A stretch of 64,000 nucleotides of DNA from Kribbella capetownensis (GCF_004331485.1 NZ_SJKD01000010.1:186001-250000), one strand, 5' to 3'. Positions 23,205 through 31,319 are shown, counted from the first letter of the stretch. The notes: a model not told the origin generated them from the sequence alone. Program-made: numbers and translations.

Positions 23205-23567
23205 ATGGCACGAGCAGCGACGACCTCGGACGCGTTCAACGCGATCGCCGAACCGCGGCGGCGGGAGATCCTGGTGCTGCTGCGGGGCAGCGAGCGGCCG
23301 GTGACCGACCTGGCGCGGGACCTGGGGATGACCCAGCCGCAGGCGTCCAAGCACCTGCGGGTTCTCCGCGAGGTCGGGCTGGTGCGGGTCCGCGAGTCAG
23401 GCAAGCAACGGCTGTACGGCTTGGACGCCCGCGGGCTGCGGCCGGTCCACGAGTGGGTGGGCGGCTTCGAACGGTTCTGGAGCGAGAGCTTCGGCCGGCT
23501 GGACGAGTACGTGCAGGAGCTGAAGCAGACAAGGCAGGAGGAACCAGACGATGACGACGATCAGTAG
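23205..23567 (+). CDS. ArsR-family winged-helix regulator (SRPBCC-linked type)
   Basis: A 120-residue regulator: residues 8-90 form the ArsR winged helix (EPRRREILVLL, then MTQPQASKHLRVLREVGLV, wing QRLYGL). It has no CxC metal site, so it is not a metal sensor; it belongs to the type encoded directly before SRPBCC/AHSA1 proteins. The acidic tail (EEPDDDDDQ) overlaps the next gene by 17 bp. The start is placed on ATG 23205, which coincides with the expected transcription start. Probably autoregulates the three-gene operon. Confidence 0.9.
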   Translation: MARAATTSDAFNAIAEPRRREILVLLRGSERPVTDLARDLGMTQPQASKHLRVLREVGLVRVRESGKQRLYGLDARGLRPVHEWVGGFERFWSESFGRLDEYVQELKQTRQEEPDDDDDQ

Positions 23568-24072
23568 CGGTGGCGAGTCTGCGCCCGCGACCGCGGACCG
23601 CGAGATCGTGATCTCCCGGGTGATCGGCGCCCGGCGGGAGCTGGTGTTCGAGGCGTTCACCGAAGTCCGGCACCTGTCGCGGTGGTGGGGACCGGAGGGG
23701 TTCACCACCACGACGCGGGCGTTCGAGTTCCGCGTCGGCGGGGTGTGGGATTTCGTGATGCGCGGGCCGGACGGGACCGACTACCAGGAGTGGATCAGCT
23801 GGCGGGAGATCGTCCGGCCGGAGCGGATCGCGCTGCTGCACGGCGAGTCTCGTGACGACCCGAACGCCTTCGAGTCGGTGCTGACCTTCGAGGCGGACGG
23901 CGAGCAGACCCGGATCGTGATGCACACGGTGTTCCCCAGCAAGGAACTCCGCGACGAGGCCGTGGAGAAGTACCACGCGATCGAGGGTGGCGAGCAGACG
24001 CTGCACAGCCTGGCGACGTACGTCACCGAACTCACCTGGGATGAGACGACACCGAAGGGAACCGGGAACTGA
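23551..24072 (+). CDS. SRPBCC/AHSA1-family protein
   Basis: A 173-residue START-like ligand-binding protein (AHSA1/CalC type): ISRVIGARRELVFEAFTEV, RWWGPEGFTTTTRAFEFRVGG and the C-terminal helix AIEGGEQTLHSLATYV form the usual hydrophobic-cavity fold. Members bind small hydrophobic molecules and are very often co-encoded with an ArsR regulator, as here. It overlaps arsR by 17 bp and the next gene by one base, so the three genes are one operon. Confidence 0.88.
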   Translation: MTTISSGGESAPATADREIVISRVIGARRELVFEAFTEVRHLSRWWGPEGFTTTTRAFEFRVGGVWDFVMRGPDGTDYQEWISWREIVRPERIALLHGESRDDPNAFESVLTFEADGEQTRIVMHTVFPSKELRDEAVEKYHAIEGGEQTLHSLATYVTELTWDETTPKGTGN

Positions 24073-24740
24073 TGGCCGGAAAAGTGTTCTTCAGTGTGAC
24101 GATGTCATTGGACGGCTTCATGGCGCCCGACGCCGTGCCCGTTGAGGACCTCTTCGGGCCTGAGCAGAAGCCGGATGACCCGAGGGTGCGGCGCTGGATG
24201 GCGCAGTGGACGGAACTGCACCAGGCAGCCTTTCCGCAGCGGTTCTTCCGGGAGAACCTGAAGCTCGGTGCGGGCGGCGAGGAGGGACTCGAGAACGACA
24301 TCGCGCGGGAGACGCACGAGCGCATCGGCGCGAATGTCATGGGCAAGCGCATGTTCGACGCCGGCGAGCTCTCCTGGCCGGAGGAGGCGCCGTTCCACAC
24401 CCCGGTGTTCGTCGTCACCCACACCAAGCGCGACCCGTGGGAGCGGCCGGGCGGGACCACCTTCCACTTCGTCAACGACGGCGTCGAGAGCGCGCTGCTG
24501 CAGGCCCGCGAGGCCGCGGGCGACCGCGACGTACGCATCGCCGGCGGCGCCGAGACCATCCAGCAGTACCTGGACAGCGGACTGATCGACGAGTTCTCGA
24601 TCACGCTCTCGCCGGTGCTGTTCGGCACCGGCATCCGCCTGTTCGACCGCGTGGACGCCGAACGCCTCGCGCTGGACCCGGTCCGCACGGACGCATCGTC
24701 CCGGGTGACCCACCTGACCTACACCGTCGGGAAACGCTAG
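24072..24740 (+). CDS. Dihydrofolate reductase-like (RibD C-terminal domain) protein
   Basis: A 222-residue protein of the RibD_C/DHFR-like family: N-terminal VFFSVTMSLDGFMAPD, a central VMGKRMFDAGELSW, FVVTHTKRD, and VRIAGGAETIQQYLDSGLIDEFSITLSPVLFGTG near the end. The fold binds NADPH and reduces pteridine- or pyrimidine-type substrates; stand-alone actinobacterial members have no known substrate. The ATG overlaps the SRPBCC stop (TGATGG), making it the third gene of the ArsR operon. Confidence 0.88.
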   Translation: MAGKVFFSVTMSLDGFMAPDAVPVEDLFGPEQKPDDPRVRRWMAQWTELHQAAFPQRFFRENLKLGAGGEEGLENDIARETHERIGANVMGKRMFDAGELSWPEEAPFHTPVFVVTHTKRDPWERPGGTTFHFVNDGVESALLQAREAAGDRDVRIAGGAETIQQYLDSGLIDEFSITLSPVLFGTGIRLFDRVDAERLALDPVRTDASSRVTHLTYTVGKR

Positions 24741-24756
24741 CCGCGTTCCTGTGCCG

Positions 24757-25077
24757 CTATGGTCGGCCGGCGTTGTCGAGCAGGTCGCCGTACTCGGGGT
24801 TCTTCTCGATGTAGCTGCCCACGATCGGGCAGTAGTTCGCAACGGCAACGTTCTTGGTGCGGATGTCGTCGAGCGCGTGCCGGATCAGCAGCGCCGCGAG
24901 ACCTTGGCCGCGGTGGGACTCGGCAATCCAGGTGTGGGTGATCGTCAGCTTGGAGCCGATCACGTGATAGACGAGCATGCCGACGCGGTCGTCGCCGCTG
25001 GTGATTTCGTAGTACTCGTCCTCGGGGTGATCGAGGATCGCGATCATCTGGTCGTCGTGGTCTGTCGGGGTCGTCAC
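24757..25077 (-). CDS. Small GNAT-like acetyltransferase (YjdJ/Acetyltransf_CG type)
   Basis: A 106-residue protein of the short GNAT-related family with the acetyl-CoA loop HRGQGLA (55-61) and the conserved NYCPIVGSYIEKNPEY end. Such proteins keep only the core of the GNAT fold. GTG 25077 overlaps the stop of the upstream gene (GTGA). The first domain of the tandem GNAT protein at 25792 is a paralogue with the same RGxGIA and NYCPFVADYI motifs. Both genes sit next to copies of a shared palindrome. Confidence 0.8.
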   Translation of the reverse strand: MTTPTDHDDQMIAILDHPEDEYYEITSGDDRVGMLVYHVIGSKLTITHTWIAESHRGQGLAALLIRHALDDIRTKNVAVANYCPIVGSYIEKNPEYGDLLDNAGRP

Positions 25078-25544
25078 TGGTGGGCTCCTGTGGAGGTTTC
25101 GAGGTGAGCCGCCGGGCGGACGTCGTCGACCTCGAGTGTCGCTGCGAGGGGTGCCGAGAAGCGGTCGGTTCCGTCCAGGCCGGGACGGGCCAGGCGGCGC
25201 CAGGTCAGCTGCCGGCCGGCGCTGTCGGTGAACCACAGGCGAATCTGCCAGTCACCGTCCACGCACGACACGGGAGACGGGGTGCCTTGGATCCAGATCT
25301 GAACGCTTGCTGGAAGGGCATCGAGGGGGAGCGGGTACGTCGTCAGCGGGAGGACTGAACCCGCGGCGGCGTCACGGCCTTCCCAGTCGGCCAGCACCAC
25401 GTCGAGATCCAGGATCCGGGCGGTCACGCTGACAGCGCTTTGTCCGTTGTGCGGCCTGGTTGCCGGCCGGGTGACGTTTCCGACTGTGAGGTCACCGCCG
25501 GTGAGTCGGTAGCTGCCCGGCAGGTGGGTGGAATTGTCACTCAT
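25074..25544 (-). CDS. Unrecognised protein of about 156 aa coupled to the small GNAT gene
   Basis: A soluble protein rich in beta-strand residues (SYRLTGGDLTVGNVTRPATRP ... WIQGTPSPVSCVDGDWQIRLWF ... LTWRRLARPGL). No family is recognised. No signal peptide or membrane helix. ATG 25544 follows GGACAGG; in-frame ATGs at 25574 and 25592 would add residues encoded by the palindrome itself and are less likely. Its stop overlaps the GTG of the small GNAT gene, so the two are translationally coupled. The palindrome at 25582-25599 lies 38 bp upstream. Confidence 0.6.
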   Translation of the reverse strand: MSDNSTHLPGSYRLTGGDLTVGNVTRPATRPHNGQSAVSVTARILDLDVVLADWEGRDAAAGSVLPLTTYPLPLDALPASVQIWIQGTPSPVSCVDGDWQIRLWFTDSAGRQLTWRRLARPGLDGTDRFSAPLAATLEVDDVRPAAHLETSTGAHQ

Positions 25545-25581
25545 CGTTTCGTGCCTGTCCGCTGCTCTCTTCATCTTCTTC

Positions 25582-25599
25582 GTGGACCACATGGTCCAC
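25582..25599. promoter_or_regulatory. Palindrome, copy 1 of GGAC-N3-ATGGTCC
   Basis: GTGGACCACATGGTCCAC has perfect 8-bp arms around CA, 38 bp upstream of the start at 25544. Its core GGAC-N3-ATGGTCC recurs at 25697, 26876 (inverted) and, with changes, at 26963. Confidence 0.65.
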
Positions 25600-25679
25600 T
25601 CTTGCGTTAGGCTACACCGCTGACCGCTTGTGCCGGACGGTCGGGTGGCCGGACCGCTTCGGGCAGCTCTGGTGCGTCT

Positions 25680-25710
25680 TTGACAGGCGTGATAGTGGAC
25701 TGTATGGTCC
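25680..25710 (+). promoter_or_regulatory. Sigma-70 promoter overlapped by palindrome copy 2
   Basis: TTGACA (25680-25685), a 17-base spacer and TATGGT (25703-25708) form a near-consensus promoter for the tandem GNAT gene at 25792. GGACTGTATGGTCC (25697-25710), copy 2 of the local palindrome, covers the end of the spacer and the whole -10 box, so a bound protein would block RNA polymerase. Confidence 0.7.
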
Positions 25711-25791
25711 TCATCGGCACTTGCCGCGCCGGTGGTTGCGCCGCTTCGTGGGCAAGTGGCATCGCAACGAGACCGCTGAAGGAGCCGAACG

Positions 25792-26715
25792 GTGAGCAGC
25801 GACCTGCAAGTACGGGACAACCCTCAGGCACGGCAGTTCGAGGCGATTGCCGACGGTCACGTCGTCGGGCACCTGAAGTACCGGCCGCACGGAAAGCGCG
25901 TCATCTTCACCCGCACCAGCGTCGACCCGGATCACCGGGGCCTCGGCATCGCGACCGAGCTGGTCCGCGTGGCTCTCGACGACGCGGCCGCCAAGATGCT
26001 GACACTGACGAACTACTGCCCTTTCGTGGCGGACTACATCGCGGCCCACCCGTCGTACCGGCCTGTTGTCGACACCGAGCATCCGGGTGCGGCGCTGGTT
26101 CCGGACAAGGCACCGCGAGCCGGCGTGAACGAGGTGAAGGCCTCGACTTCGGTGCTGGACGTACCGAAGATCGAGGGGCGGCGCATCCGTACGGCGCGCC
26201 TCCAGTTGGCCCCCTGGACCGCAGACGACGCCGCCGAGGCCTTGCGGATCTTCGGTGACGCCGACGTTGCTCGGTGGCTCGCCCCGGCCATGGACCGGAT
26301 CACCACCGAGACCGAGATGCGGGATCTGCTCTCGCAGTGGGTCAGCGAGGATGCGACGCTGCCCGCGCCGCTCGGTCGCTGGAAGGTCGACGACATCGAG
26401 ACCGGCGAGACGATGGGAGCCGTGGCGCTGCTCCTTCTCCCGCCGTACGACATCGACTACGAGATCGGCATCCAGATCGCGCCGGCCCACTGGGGCCGCG
26501 GCGTGGCCGCTGAGGCCGGGCACGCACTCGCGCACTACGCGTTCGACTCCGGCGTCGACGAGGTGTTCGCCGTCTCTCGGCCGCGGAACCGGCGGGCGGC
26601 GGCCGCGGCTCGCCGGATGGGAATGGAGTGGGTCGGCGAGACCGACAAGTACTACGACGTTCTGCTGGACGTCTATCGCCTGCGGCGCAGCGATCTGGAC
26701 CTCCCCAGCTGGTGA
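25792..26715 (+). CDS. Tandem GNAT protein: YjdJ-like domain fused to a RimJ/RimL-type acetyltransferase
   Basis: A 307-residue protein. Residues 1-100 are a short GNAT-like domain with RGLGIA (49-54) and NYCPFVADYI, paralogous to the product of 24757-25077. Residues about 128-300 are a RimJ/RimL-type GNAT (RTARLQLAPWTADDAAEALRI ... IGIQIAPAHWGRGVAAEAGH ... RRAAAAARRMGMEWVGE) that would acetylate an amine or protein N-terminus. GTG 25792 gives a leader of about 75 bases from the promoter at 25680. Substrates unknown. The promoter carries the local palindrome. Confidence 0.83.
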   Translation: MSSDLQVRDNPQARQFEAIADGHVVGHLKYRPHGKRVIFTRTSVDPDHRGLGIATELVRVALDDAAAKMLTLTNYCPFVADYIAAHPSYRPVVDTEHPGAALVPDKAPRAGVNEVKASTSVLDVPKIEGRRIRTARLQLAPWTADDAAEALRIFGDADVARWLAPAMDRITTETEMRDLLSQWVSEDATLPAPLGRWKVDDIETGETMGAVALLLLPPYDIDYEIGIQIAPAHWGRGVAAEAGHALAHYAFDSGVDEVFAVSRPRNRRAAAAARRMGMEWVGETDKYYDVLLDVYRLRRSDLDLPSW

Positions 26716-26875
26716 GCTCAGCTGACACCGTTGCGCACGCTGTCTGCCTGCGGCTCGGTGCTCACGCGTGCTGTCTGGCCTCCGGCCGGGTCCCGTCCGG
26801 TCGCAGAGCCGAAGTGCCGGACACAAGCACCTGGGTCGCACCGACCGGGATCGCTGGATATCTCACCTCGAAAGT

Positions 26876-26889
26876 GGACCATGACGTCC
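26876..26889. promoter_or_regulatory. Palindrome copy 3 (inverted)
   Basis: GGACCATGACGTCC is the reverse complement of GGACGTCATGGTCC, so it matches GGAC-N3-ATGGTCC on the minus strand. It lies in the 297-bp gap 26716-27012, 74 bp before copy 4. The gap holds no other convincing gene, only very short frames. Confidence 0.5.
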
Positions 26890-26962
26890 AACTACAGTCA
26901 ATCGATTGAGGCTGTGTGTCCTGTGGGCAAGGCCGTTCAGGACTAAGTGGCGAGGTTGTTCT

Positions 26963-26976
26963 GGTCTGTATAGTCC
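26963..26976. promoter_or_regulatory. Palindrome copy 4 (diverged), at the DUF427 promoter
   Basis: GGTCTGTATAGTCC differs from GGAC-N3-ATGGTCC at two positions and contains TATAGT (26969-26974), a good -10 box for the DUF427 gene 37 bp downstream. It aligns with copy 2, whose -10 box TATGGT has the same place in the palindrome. Confidence 0.5.
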
Positions 26977-27012
26977 TTATTGCAGGCACAGCCGTCAGAG
27001 GAGAACGAGACG

Positions 27013-27327
27013 ATGCGGACAGACATCAAAGCGACTGTCGACGGAACGCTGTTGGCCGAGGCCGCTGCCGACGCGGTGGTTGTCATCGAGGGCAGCCGCT
27101 ACTTCCCGCCGGACTCCCTGGTCATCGGCACCCTTCAGCCGTCGGCGACGCCGTACGTCTGCCCGTGGAAGGGCGCCGCGGAGTACTTCGATGTGACGAC
27201 GCCGAAGCACACGCTTCGTGATGCCGCCTGGACGTACCCGTCCCCGAAGCATTCAGCCATCGAGCAGGTCGGCCACGACTTCACCGGCTACGTAGCCTTC
27301 GACCCCCGCCAGGTCGAAGTCGCCTGA
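27013..27327 (+). CDS. DUF427 family protein
   Basis: A 104-residue protein of DUF427: VVIEGSRYFPPDSL, TPYVCPWKGAAEYFDV and a C-terminal FTGYVAFDP, with the conserved CPWKG core. The family has a compact beta fold and no established activity. GAGGAG 9 bases before ATG 27013 supports this start over one at 26980. It shares a putative operator with the GNAT genes to its left, so the proteins may act together. Confidence 0.85.
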   Translation: MRTDIKATVDGTLLAEAAADAVVVIEGSRYFPPDSLVIGTLQPSATPYVCPWKGAAEYFDVTTPKHTLRDAAWTYPSPKHSAIEQVGHDFTGYVAFDPRQVEVA

Positions 27328-27428
27328 CCCTCGACCCGCCGATCAGCGCTGACTCTCGCCTGCAGACCAGGGAGTACTGGGGCTGACGGGCGAGCGCTAC
27401 TGACGTGTCACCACGACTGGCGGCCCCC

Positions 27429-27451
27429 ACTGCCAGGTACCTGCTGGCAGT
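27429..27451. repeat. Palindrome with 8-bp arms downstream of the DUF427 gene
   Basis: ACTGCCAG (27429-27436) and CTGGCAGT (27444-27451) are perfect arms around a 7-base centre. It may be a terminator stem or a protein site. It lies in the 591-bp gap 27328-27918, which otherwise holds only a possible minus-strand gene remnant. Confidence 0.4.
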
Positions 27452-27513
27452 TCGGACAAGCCGGGCGGGTGATCGGTGGCCGACATCAGGTAGGCCCGGA
27501 GGCTGGATTGGCC

Positions 27514-27726
27514 TCACTGATCGACCCAGACCGGGATGATGTCCGCAATCCCTGGAGACTCGAACTCCACGGAGGGGCAGGTCAGTTTGTCTCCGCTGGT
27601 CGTACAGGGTTTCGCCGCCGGTCGGAGGACCTTGCTGCCAGCCGGCCGCACCACGATGCAGATCACCTCACCCGGCGCCTGACCGGTCACCACACCGCTG
27701 ACTTGCGGCTCGCGGTTCTGGGCGCG
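27514..27726 (-). pseudogene. Possible remnant of a minus-strand gene (C-terminal 70 codons)
   Basis: Between in-frame stops at 27729-27727 and 27516-27514 the minus strand encodes about 70 residues with strong GC-rich third positions and a plausible composition (VVTGQAPGEVICIVVRPAGS, then CTTSGDKLTCPSVEFESPG, ending VWVDQ). Only GTG codons could start it. No family is recognised. It looks like the C-terminal end of a lost secreted protein; a short real gene cannot be excluded. Confidence 0.3.
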
Positions 27727-27918
27727 TCACACCGACGAGCTGCGAGGCGTTGAACTGGTTCTGGGCCGAGCTTGTTCTGGTGGTTGGGGATCGGGGATGC
27801 TCGGGCGGGGTGAGCGGTGCCGGGAGAGATTTGTTGGGGGCTTGTCGATCTGCGGGCGGCCCATTCGACCAGGGGGTACGAGGGCCGAGAGGCGGCTCCG
27901 CCGGACGAGGAGAGCGCG

Positions 27919-28335
27919 ATGGCGAAGTACATGCTGATCATGCGGGGGACCGACGAGTCGAACGCGGCGATGATGGCGAACATCGACGAGATGATGGCCA
28001 CGACCCGCCAGTTCATCGAGGACATGTTCAAGGCCGGCGTCTACGTCGCGGCCGAAGGGCTGGACGATCCGAGCCTGGGCGTCGTGGTCGACTTCAGCGG
28101 CGAGGCCCCGGTGGTCACCGACGGGCCGTACGGGGAGACCAAGGAACTGTTCGGGGGCTTCTTCCTGGTCGATGTCGCCTCGAAGGAGGAGGCGGTCGAG
28201 TGGGCCAAGCGGGTTCCGGCCGCCCGCGGGTCCAAGATCGAGGTACGGCGGGTGCCGGGGGAGGACGAGGTCCCGCAGGACAGCGAGGAGTTCGTCAAGG
28301 AAGGGACCTCGCGCCAGAGCGACGGCCAGGGCTGA
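27919..28335 (+). CDS. YciI-family (DGPF) protein linked to an ECF42 sigma factor
   Basis: A 138-residue YCII-related protein: N-terminal MAKYMLIMRGTDES and the DGPF signature DGPYGETKE (68-76). Proteins of this type form the conserved partner of ECF42 sigma factors in actinobacteria; their biochemical role is unknown. GACGAGGAGAG precedes ATG 27919. The stop codon overlaps the sigma ATG (TGATG), so the pair is translationally coupled. Confidence 0.9.
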   Translation: MAKYMLIMRGTDESNAAMMANIDEMMATTRQFIEDMFKAGVYVAAEGLDDPSLGVVVDFSGEAPVVTDGPYGETKELFGGFFLVDVASKEEAVEWAKRVPAARGSKIEVRRVPGEDEVPQDSEEFVKEGTSRQSDGQG

Positions 28336-29549
28336 TGAGTGCGGCCGAGGTCGAGGCCGTCTGGCGGATCGAATCGGCGCGGATCGTCGCCGCGCTGACC
28401 CGGTTCACCGGCGATTTCGGCCTGGCCGAGGATGCCGCCCAGGAGGCGGTGGCCGAGGCGCTCGTGGCGTGGCCGCGCACCCCTCCGACCGATCCGGCCG
28501 GCTGGCTGATGGCCACGGCCCGGCGGCGGGCGATCGACGCGATCCGCCGCCGTACCGCGCTGAAGGACCGGTACGCCGTGCTTGCGGCTGACCCGGTGGT
28601 CGACGAGGACCTCGACCCCGACCGGATCGACGACGACATCCTGGCGCTGATGTTCGTCAGCTGCCACCCGGTGCTGTCCCGCGAGGCCCGGGTGGCGCTG
28701 ACCCTGCGCGTGGTCGGCGGCCTGTCCACCGAGCAGATCGCCCGGGCGTTCCTGGTACCTGTGCCGACCGTGCAGGCCCGCATCACCCGGGCGAAGAAGA
28801 CGATCACGGCGGCCGGGGTGCCGTTCGAGCTGCCGCCGGCCGATGAGCGCCGGGAACGGCTGGGCGGCGTACTCAGCGTTGTGTACGTGATCTTCACCGA
28901 GGGGTCGACGGCCACGTCGGGAGATCAGCTGCTACGTCCCGACGCCGCGTACGAGGCGATCCGGCTGGCGCGAACTCTCGCCGCGCTACAGCCGGACGAG
29001 CCGGAGGTGCACGGGTTGCTCGCCCTGTGCGAGTTGACGGCAGCGCGCTTCCCGGCGCGGACCGGCCCGGATGGTACGCCGATCCTGCTGGCGGACCAGG
29101 ACCGGCAACGATGGGATTTCTCGGCGGTCCACCGTGGGCTGGCCGCGCTGGCCAAGGCATCGGTTCGCGGACTCGGTCCGTACGGCCTGCAGGCTGCGAT
29201 CGCTGCCGTCCACGCGTCGGCTCCGTCGGTGGGGGCGACCGACTGGGACCGGATCGTGGTGCTCTACGAAGCGCTCGGCCGGGTCGCGTCCTCGCCAGTG
29301 GTCGAGCTCAACCGGGCCGTCGCCGTAGCGATGGCCTCGGGTCCGGCGCAAGCCCTGGCCATCGTGGACGAGTTGATTGCCTCGGACCGGCTTCCCGGTT
29401 CGCATCTGGTTCCGACCGTACGCGGTGAGCTGCTGACCCGGCTCGGTCGGCGACCGGAGGCGCGCGCCGAACTGGAGCTGGCCGCCCGGCTGTGCACCAA
29501 CCAACGCGAACGCTCAGTCCTGCTCCGCAAGGCCGCCGCGCTGGACTGA
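28335..29549 (+). CDS. ECF42-type RNA polymerase sigma factor with long C-terminal extension
   Basis: A 404-residue sigma factor: region 2 (about 8-75, FGLAEDAAQEAVAEALVAW), region 4 (about 110-170, LSREARVALTLRVVGGLSTEQIA, VPVPTVQARITRAKK), then a 220-residue extension (EGSTATSGDQLLRPDAAYEAIRLARTL ... YGLQAAIAAVHA ... VVELNRAVAVAMASGP) of TPR-like helices. This layout and the coupled DGPF protein are diagnostic of ECF42, where the extension is needed for activity instead of a separate anti-sigma. Classical regulators for the pair are not seen nearby. Confidence 0.92.
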   Translation: MSAAEVEAVWRIESARIVAALTRFTGDFGLAEDAAQEAVAEALVAWPRTPPTDPAGWLMATARRRAIDAIRRRTALKDRYAVLAADPVVDEDLDPDRIDDDILALMFVSCHPVLSREARVALTLRVVGGLSTEQIARAFLVPVPTVQARITRAKKTITAAGVPFELPPADERRERLGGVLSVVYVIFTEGSTATSGDQLLRPDAAYEAIRLARTLAALQPDEPEVHGLLALCELTAARFPARTGPDGTPILLADQDRQRWDFSAVHRGLAALAKASVRGLGPYGLQAAIAAVHASAPSVGATDWDRIVVLYEALGRVASSPVVELNRAVAVAMASGPAQALAIVDELIASDRLPGSHLVPTVRGELLTRLGRRPEARAELELAARLCTNQRERSVLLRKAAALD

Positions 29550-29570
29550 CCTCCCCAGCGCGGCTGGTCC

Positions 29571-30551
29571 TCAAGGTGTGAGAGCGCGGGCGATGGGCCA
29601 GGCGCCGGGGGAGGTGTTCGAGAGCACGGTGCAGGTGGTGCCGGTGTGTGGGTCGTGCGTGGACTTGAACGACGCGCCCGCGTCGTACCCGGTCAGGATC
29701 GCGGTGTCCGTGCTCTCGTGCAGCCAGAAGCCGAGGCCGTAGCGCCGGGATTTCTCGGGTACGTCGCGACGCGGCCGGACGACCTCTTCGACGGAGTCCA
29801 CGATGTCGCCGGCGAACAGCGCGCGCCAGAAGCCGGACATGTCGGCGGCGGTGGTGTGGATGCCGCCGTCGCCGCCGGCCAGCACCGGTAGGTGGAAGAC
29901 GTTCGAGCGGTCGACCCCGTCCAACGGCAGGTACCCCACCGCCGCGTCAGCAGGCAGCTCGTCAGAGCGGAGGAAGTCGGTCCTGCTCATGCCGGCGGGA
30001 CGGAGCACCCGCTCCCGGACCAGATCGTGGTAGCCGACGCCGCTGGCCCGCTCCGCCAGCAGGGCAAGGACCACGAAACCACCATTGCAGTACGCGAACC
30101 GCTCACCGGCCCGGAACTTGGTGGGGTGTCCGTCCAGCAGGGGAAGGAAAGCCTCGGTAGTAGTCAGCTCGTGCGCCGCGCCGACGAAGTAGTCGGTGAT
30201 CTCGGTGTCGGCCTCTTCGTCCAGGTAGTCACCGATGCCAGCGGTGTGCGTGAGGAGATGTTCGACGGTCACGTCATCCGCGATCAGCGGCAGATCCTTG
30301 CCGAGCAGGGATCGCGCGGTGGTGCTCAACTCCAGCACACCGTCCTGCACCAGTGAAAGCACAGCCAGGGCGGTGAAACCCTTGCTGCCGCTCGCGATGC
30401 CGAACCTGGTGTCCAGCGAGTTGGGAACCCGGTAGGCGCGATTGGCCAGCCCATAGGCCTTCGCAAACTCAACCTCACCGGCCCGATCAATCCAGACCAC
30501 CCCGGAAAACCCGGTCTCCTCAGCGACCTTGTCAATCTCCCCCTGCGCCAT
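29571..30551 (-). CDS. Serine hydrolase, beta-lactamase class C / D-alanyl-D-alanine carboxypeptidase fold
   Basis: A 326-residue penicillin-binding-fold hydrolase. The nucleophile motif SxxK is S54-G-S-K57, the second motif YxN is Y154-C-N156; the third KTG/HxG motif is replaced by a GYDAGASF segment. There is no signal peptide, so it is probably cytoplasmic and acts as an esterase or peptidase rather than a beta-lactamase. Start at ATG 30551 is supported by the family-like N-terminus. It is convergent with the sigma factor gene and not in an operon. Confidence 0.85.
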   Translation of the reverse strand: MAQGEIDKVAEETGFSGVVWIDRAGEVEFAKAYGLANRAYRVPNSLDTRFGIASGSKGFTALAVLSLVQDGVLELSTTARSLLGKDLPLIADDVTVEHLLTHTAGIGDYLDEEADTEITDYFVGAAHELTTTEAFLPLLDGHPTKFRAGERFAYCNGGFVVLALLAERASGVGYHDLVRERVLRPAGMSRTDFLRSDELPADAAVGYLPLDGVDRSNVFHLPVLAGGDGGIHTTAADMSGFWRALFAGDIVDSVEEVVRPRRDVPEKSRRYGLGFWLHESTDTAILTGYDAGASFKSTHDPHTGTTCTVLSNTSPGAWPIARALTP

Positions 30552-30639
30552 TTCCGCACACTAACCCAGGCCCGCACCAACCGGCGTAACTTCCCGGTCG
30601 CTGCCCGCATCGGTGTTGGTAACTGAGGGGTGGAGTTCG

Positions 30640-31319
30640 ATGAAGAACCGAATCGGAGCAATGGGGGTGCTGGGTGCGGCCGTCCTGACGGTGGGTCTGC
30701 TGCCCGGATCAACGGTCGGAAACACCGGGGCCGCGACCGCCCCGAGTACGGTCTTGGCGTCGTACTCGGCTCGGCGCTGTTCGGAACCGGCTACGACAGC
30801 GACGTCCCCGAATCGGTCTCAGTGCGGAGGATCGGTGGTGGCTGGGGACCTTTCGTCGCGCTCCACGAGGCGCGCTATGCGCCGTACGGCGGAACGCACT
30901 ACCGGACGAACGAGTACGGGCTGCGCAACGACGGCGTCCTGTCCCGCTGGACCGCGACCGACGTCGATGACGCTGATCAGCAAGACGCAACGTACGACAC
31001 CTTCCTGGCGGACCTCAAGGGCGGTTCGCTCTACACCATCCGGATCCCCACCAGCGCACCGATGAAACCGGTGGTCAAACTGGTCCGCGCCTCGACCTGG
31101 CACGGCTTCGAGGCCATGGTCGCCGAGAAATGCGGAACCCAGAGCACGCTTCTCGTCGGCATCGACAAGGACACCGGCTCTGCCTACCTGGACGCCGTGA
31201 GCCACGCCCAAGGCACGTCCACCGTGATCCGCAGCCTCCGCACGATCCCCGGCACGTTCAACGCGCCGGTCTACTTCCGCTGGGCCACCCTGGACTTCGA
31301 CGAACTCTCCGGCGAGTAA
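30640..31319 (+). pseudogene. Secreted protein gene with an apparent frameshift
   Basis: ATG 30640 opens a frame with a good signal peptide (MKNRIGAMGVLGAAVLTVG ... TGAATA). After about 33 codons the coding signal jumps to another frame (EYGLGVVLGSALFGTGYD ... YGGTHYRTNEYGLRNDGVL ... VYFRWATLDFDELSGE) that runs to the stop at 31319 and has no start codon of its own. One missing or extra base at about 30733-30745 would join them into a secreted protein of about 225 residues. No family is recognised. Mutation and sequencing error are both possible. Confidence 0.6.

Noticed and set aside
22538..23404. Minus-strand frame opposite the GNAT fusion and arsR genes
   Set aside because: Shadow of two well-supported plus-strand genes.
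26762..26989. Minus-strand frame of 75 codons in the gap before the DUF427 gene
   Set aside because: Composition and start do not support coding, and it would run through two copies of the palindrome.
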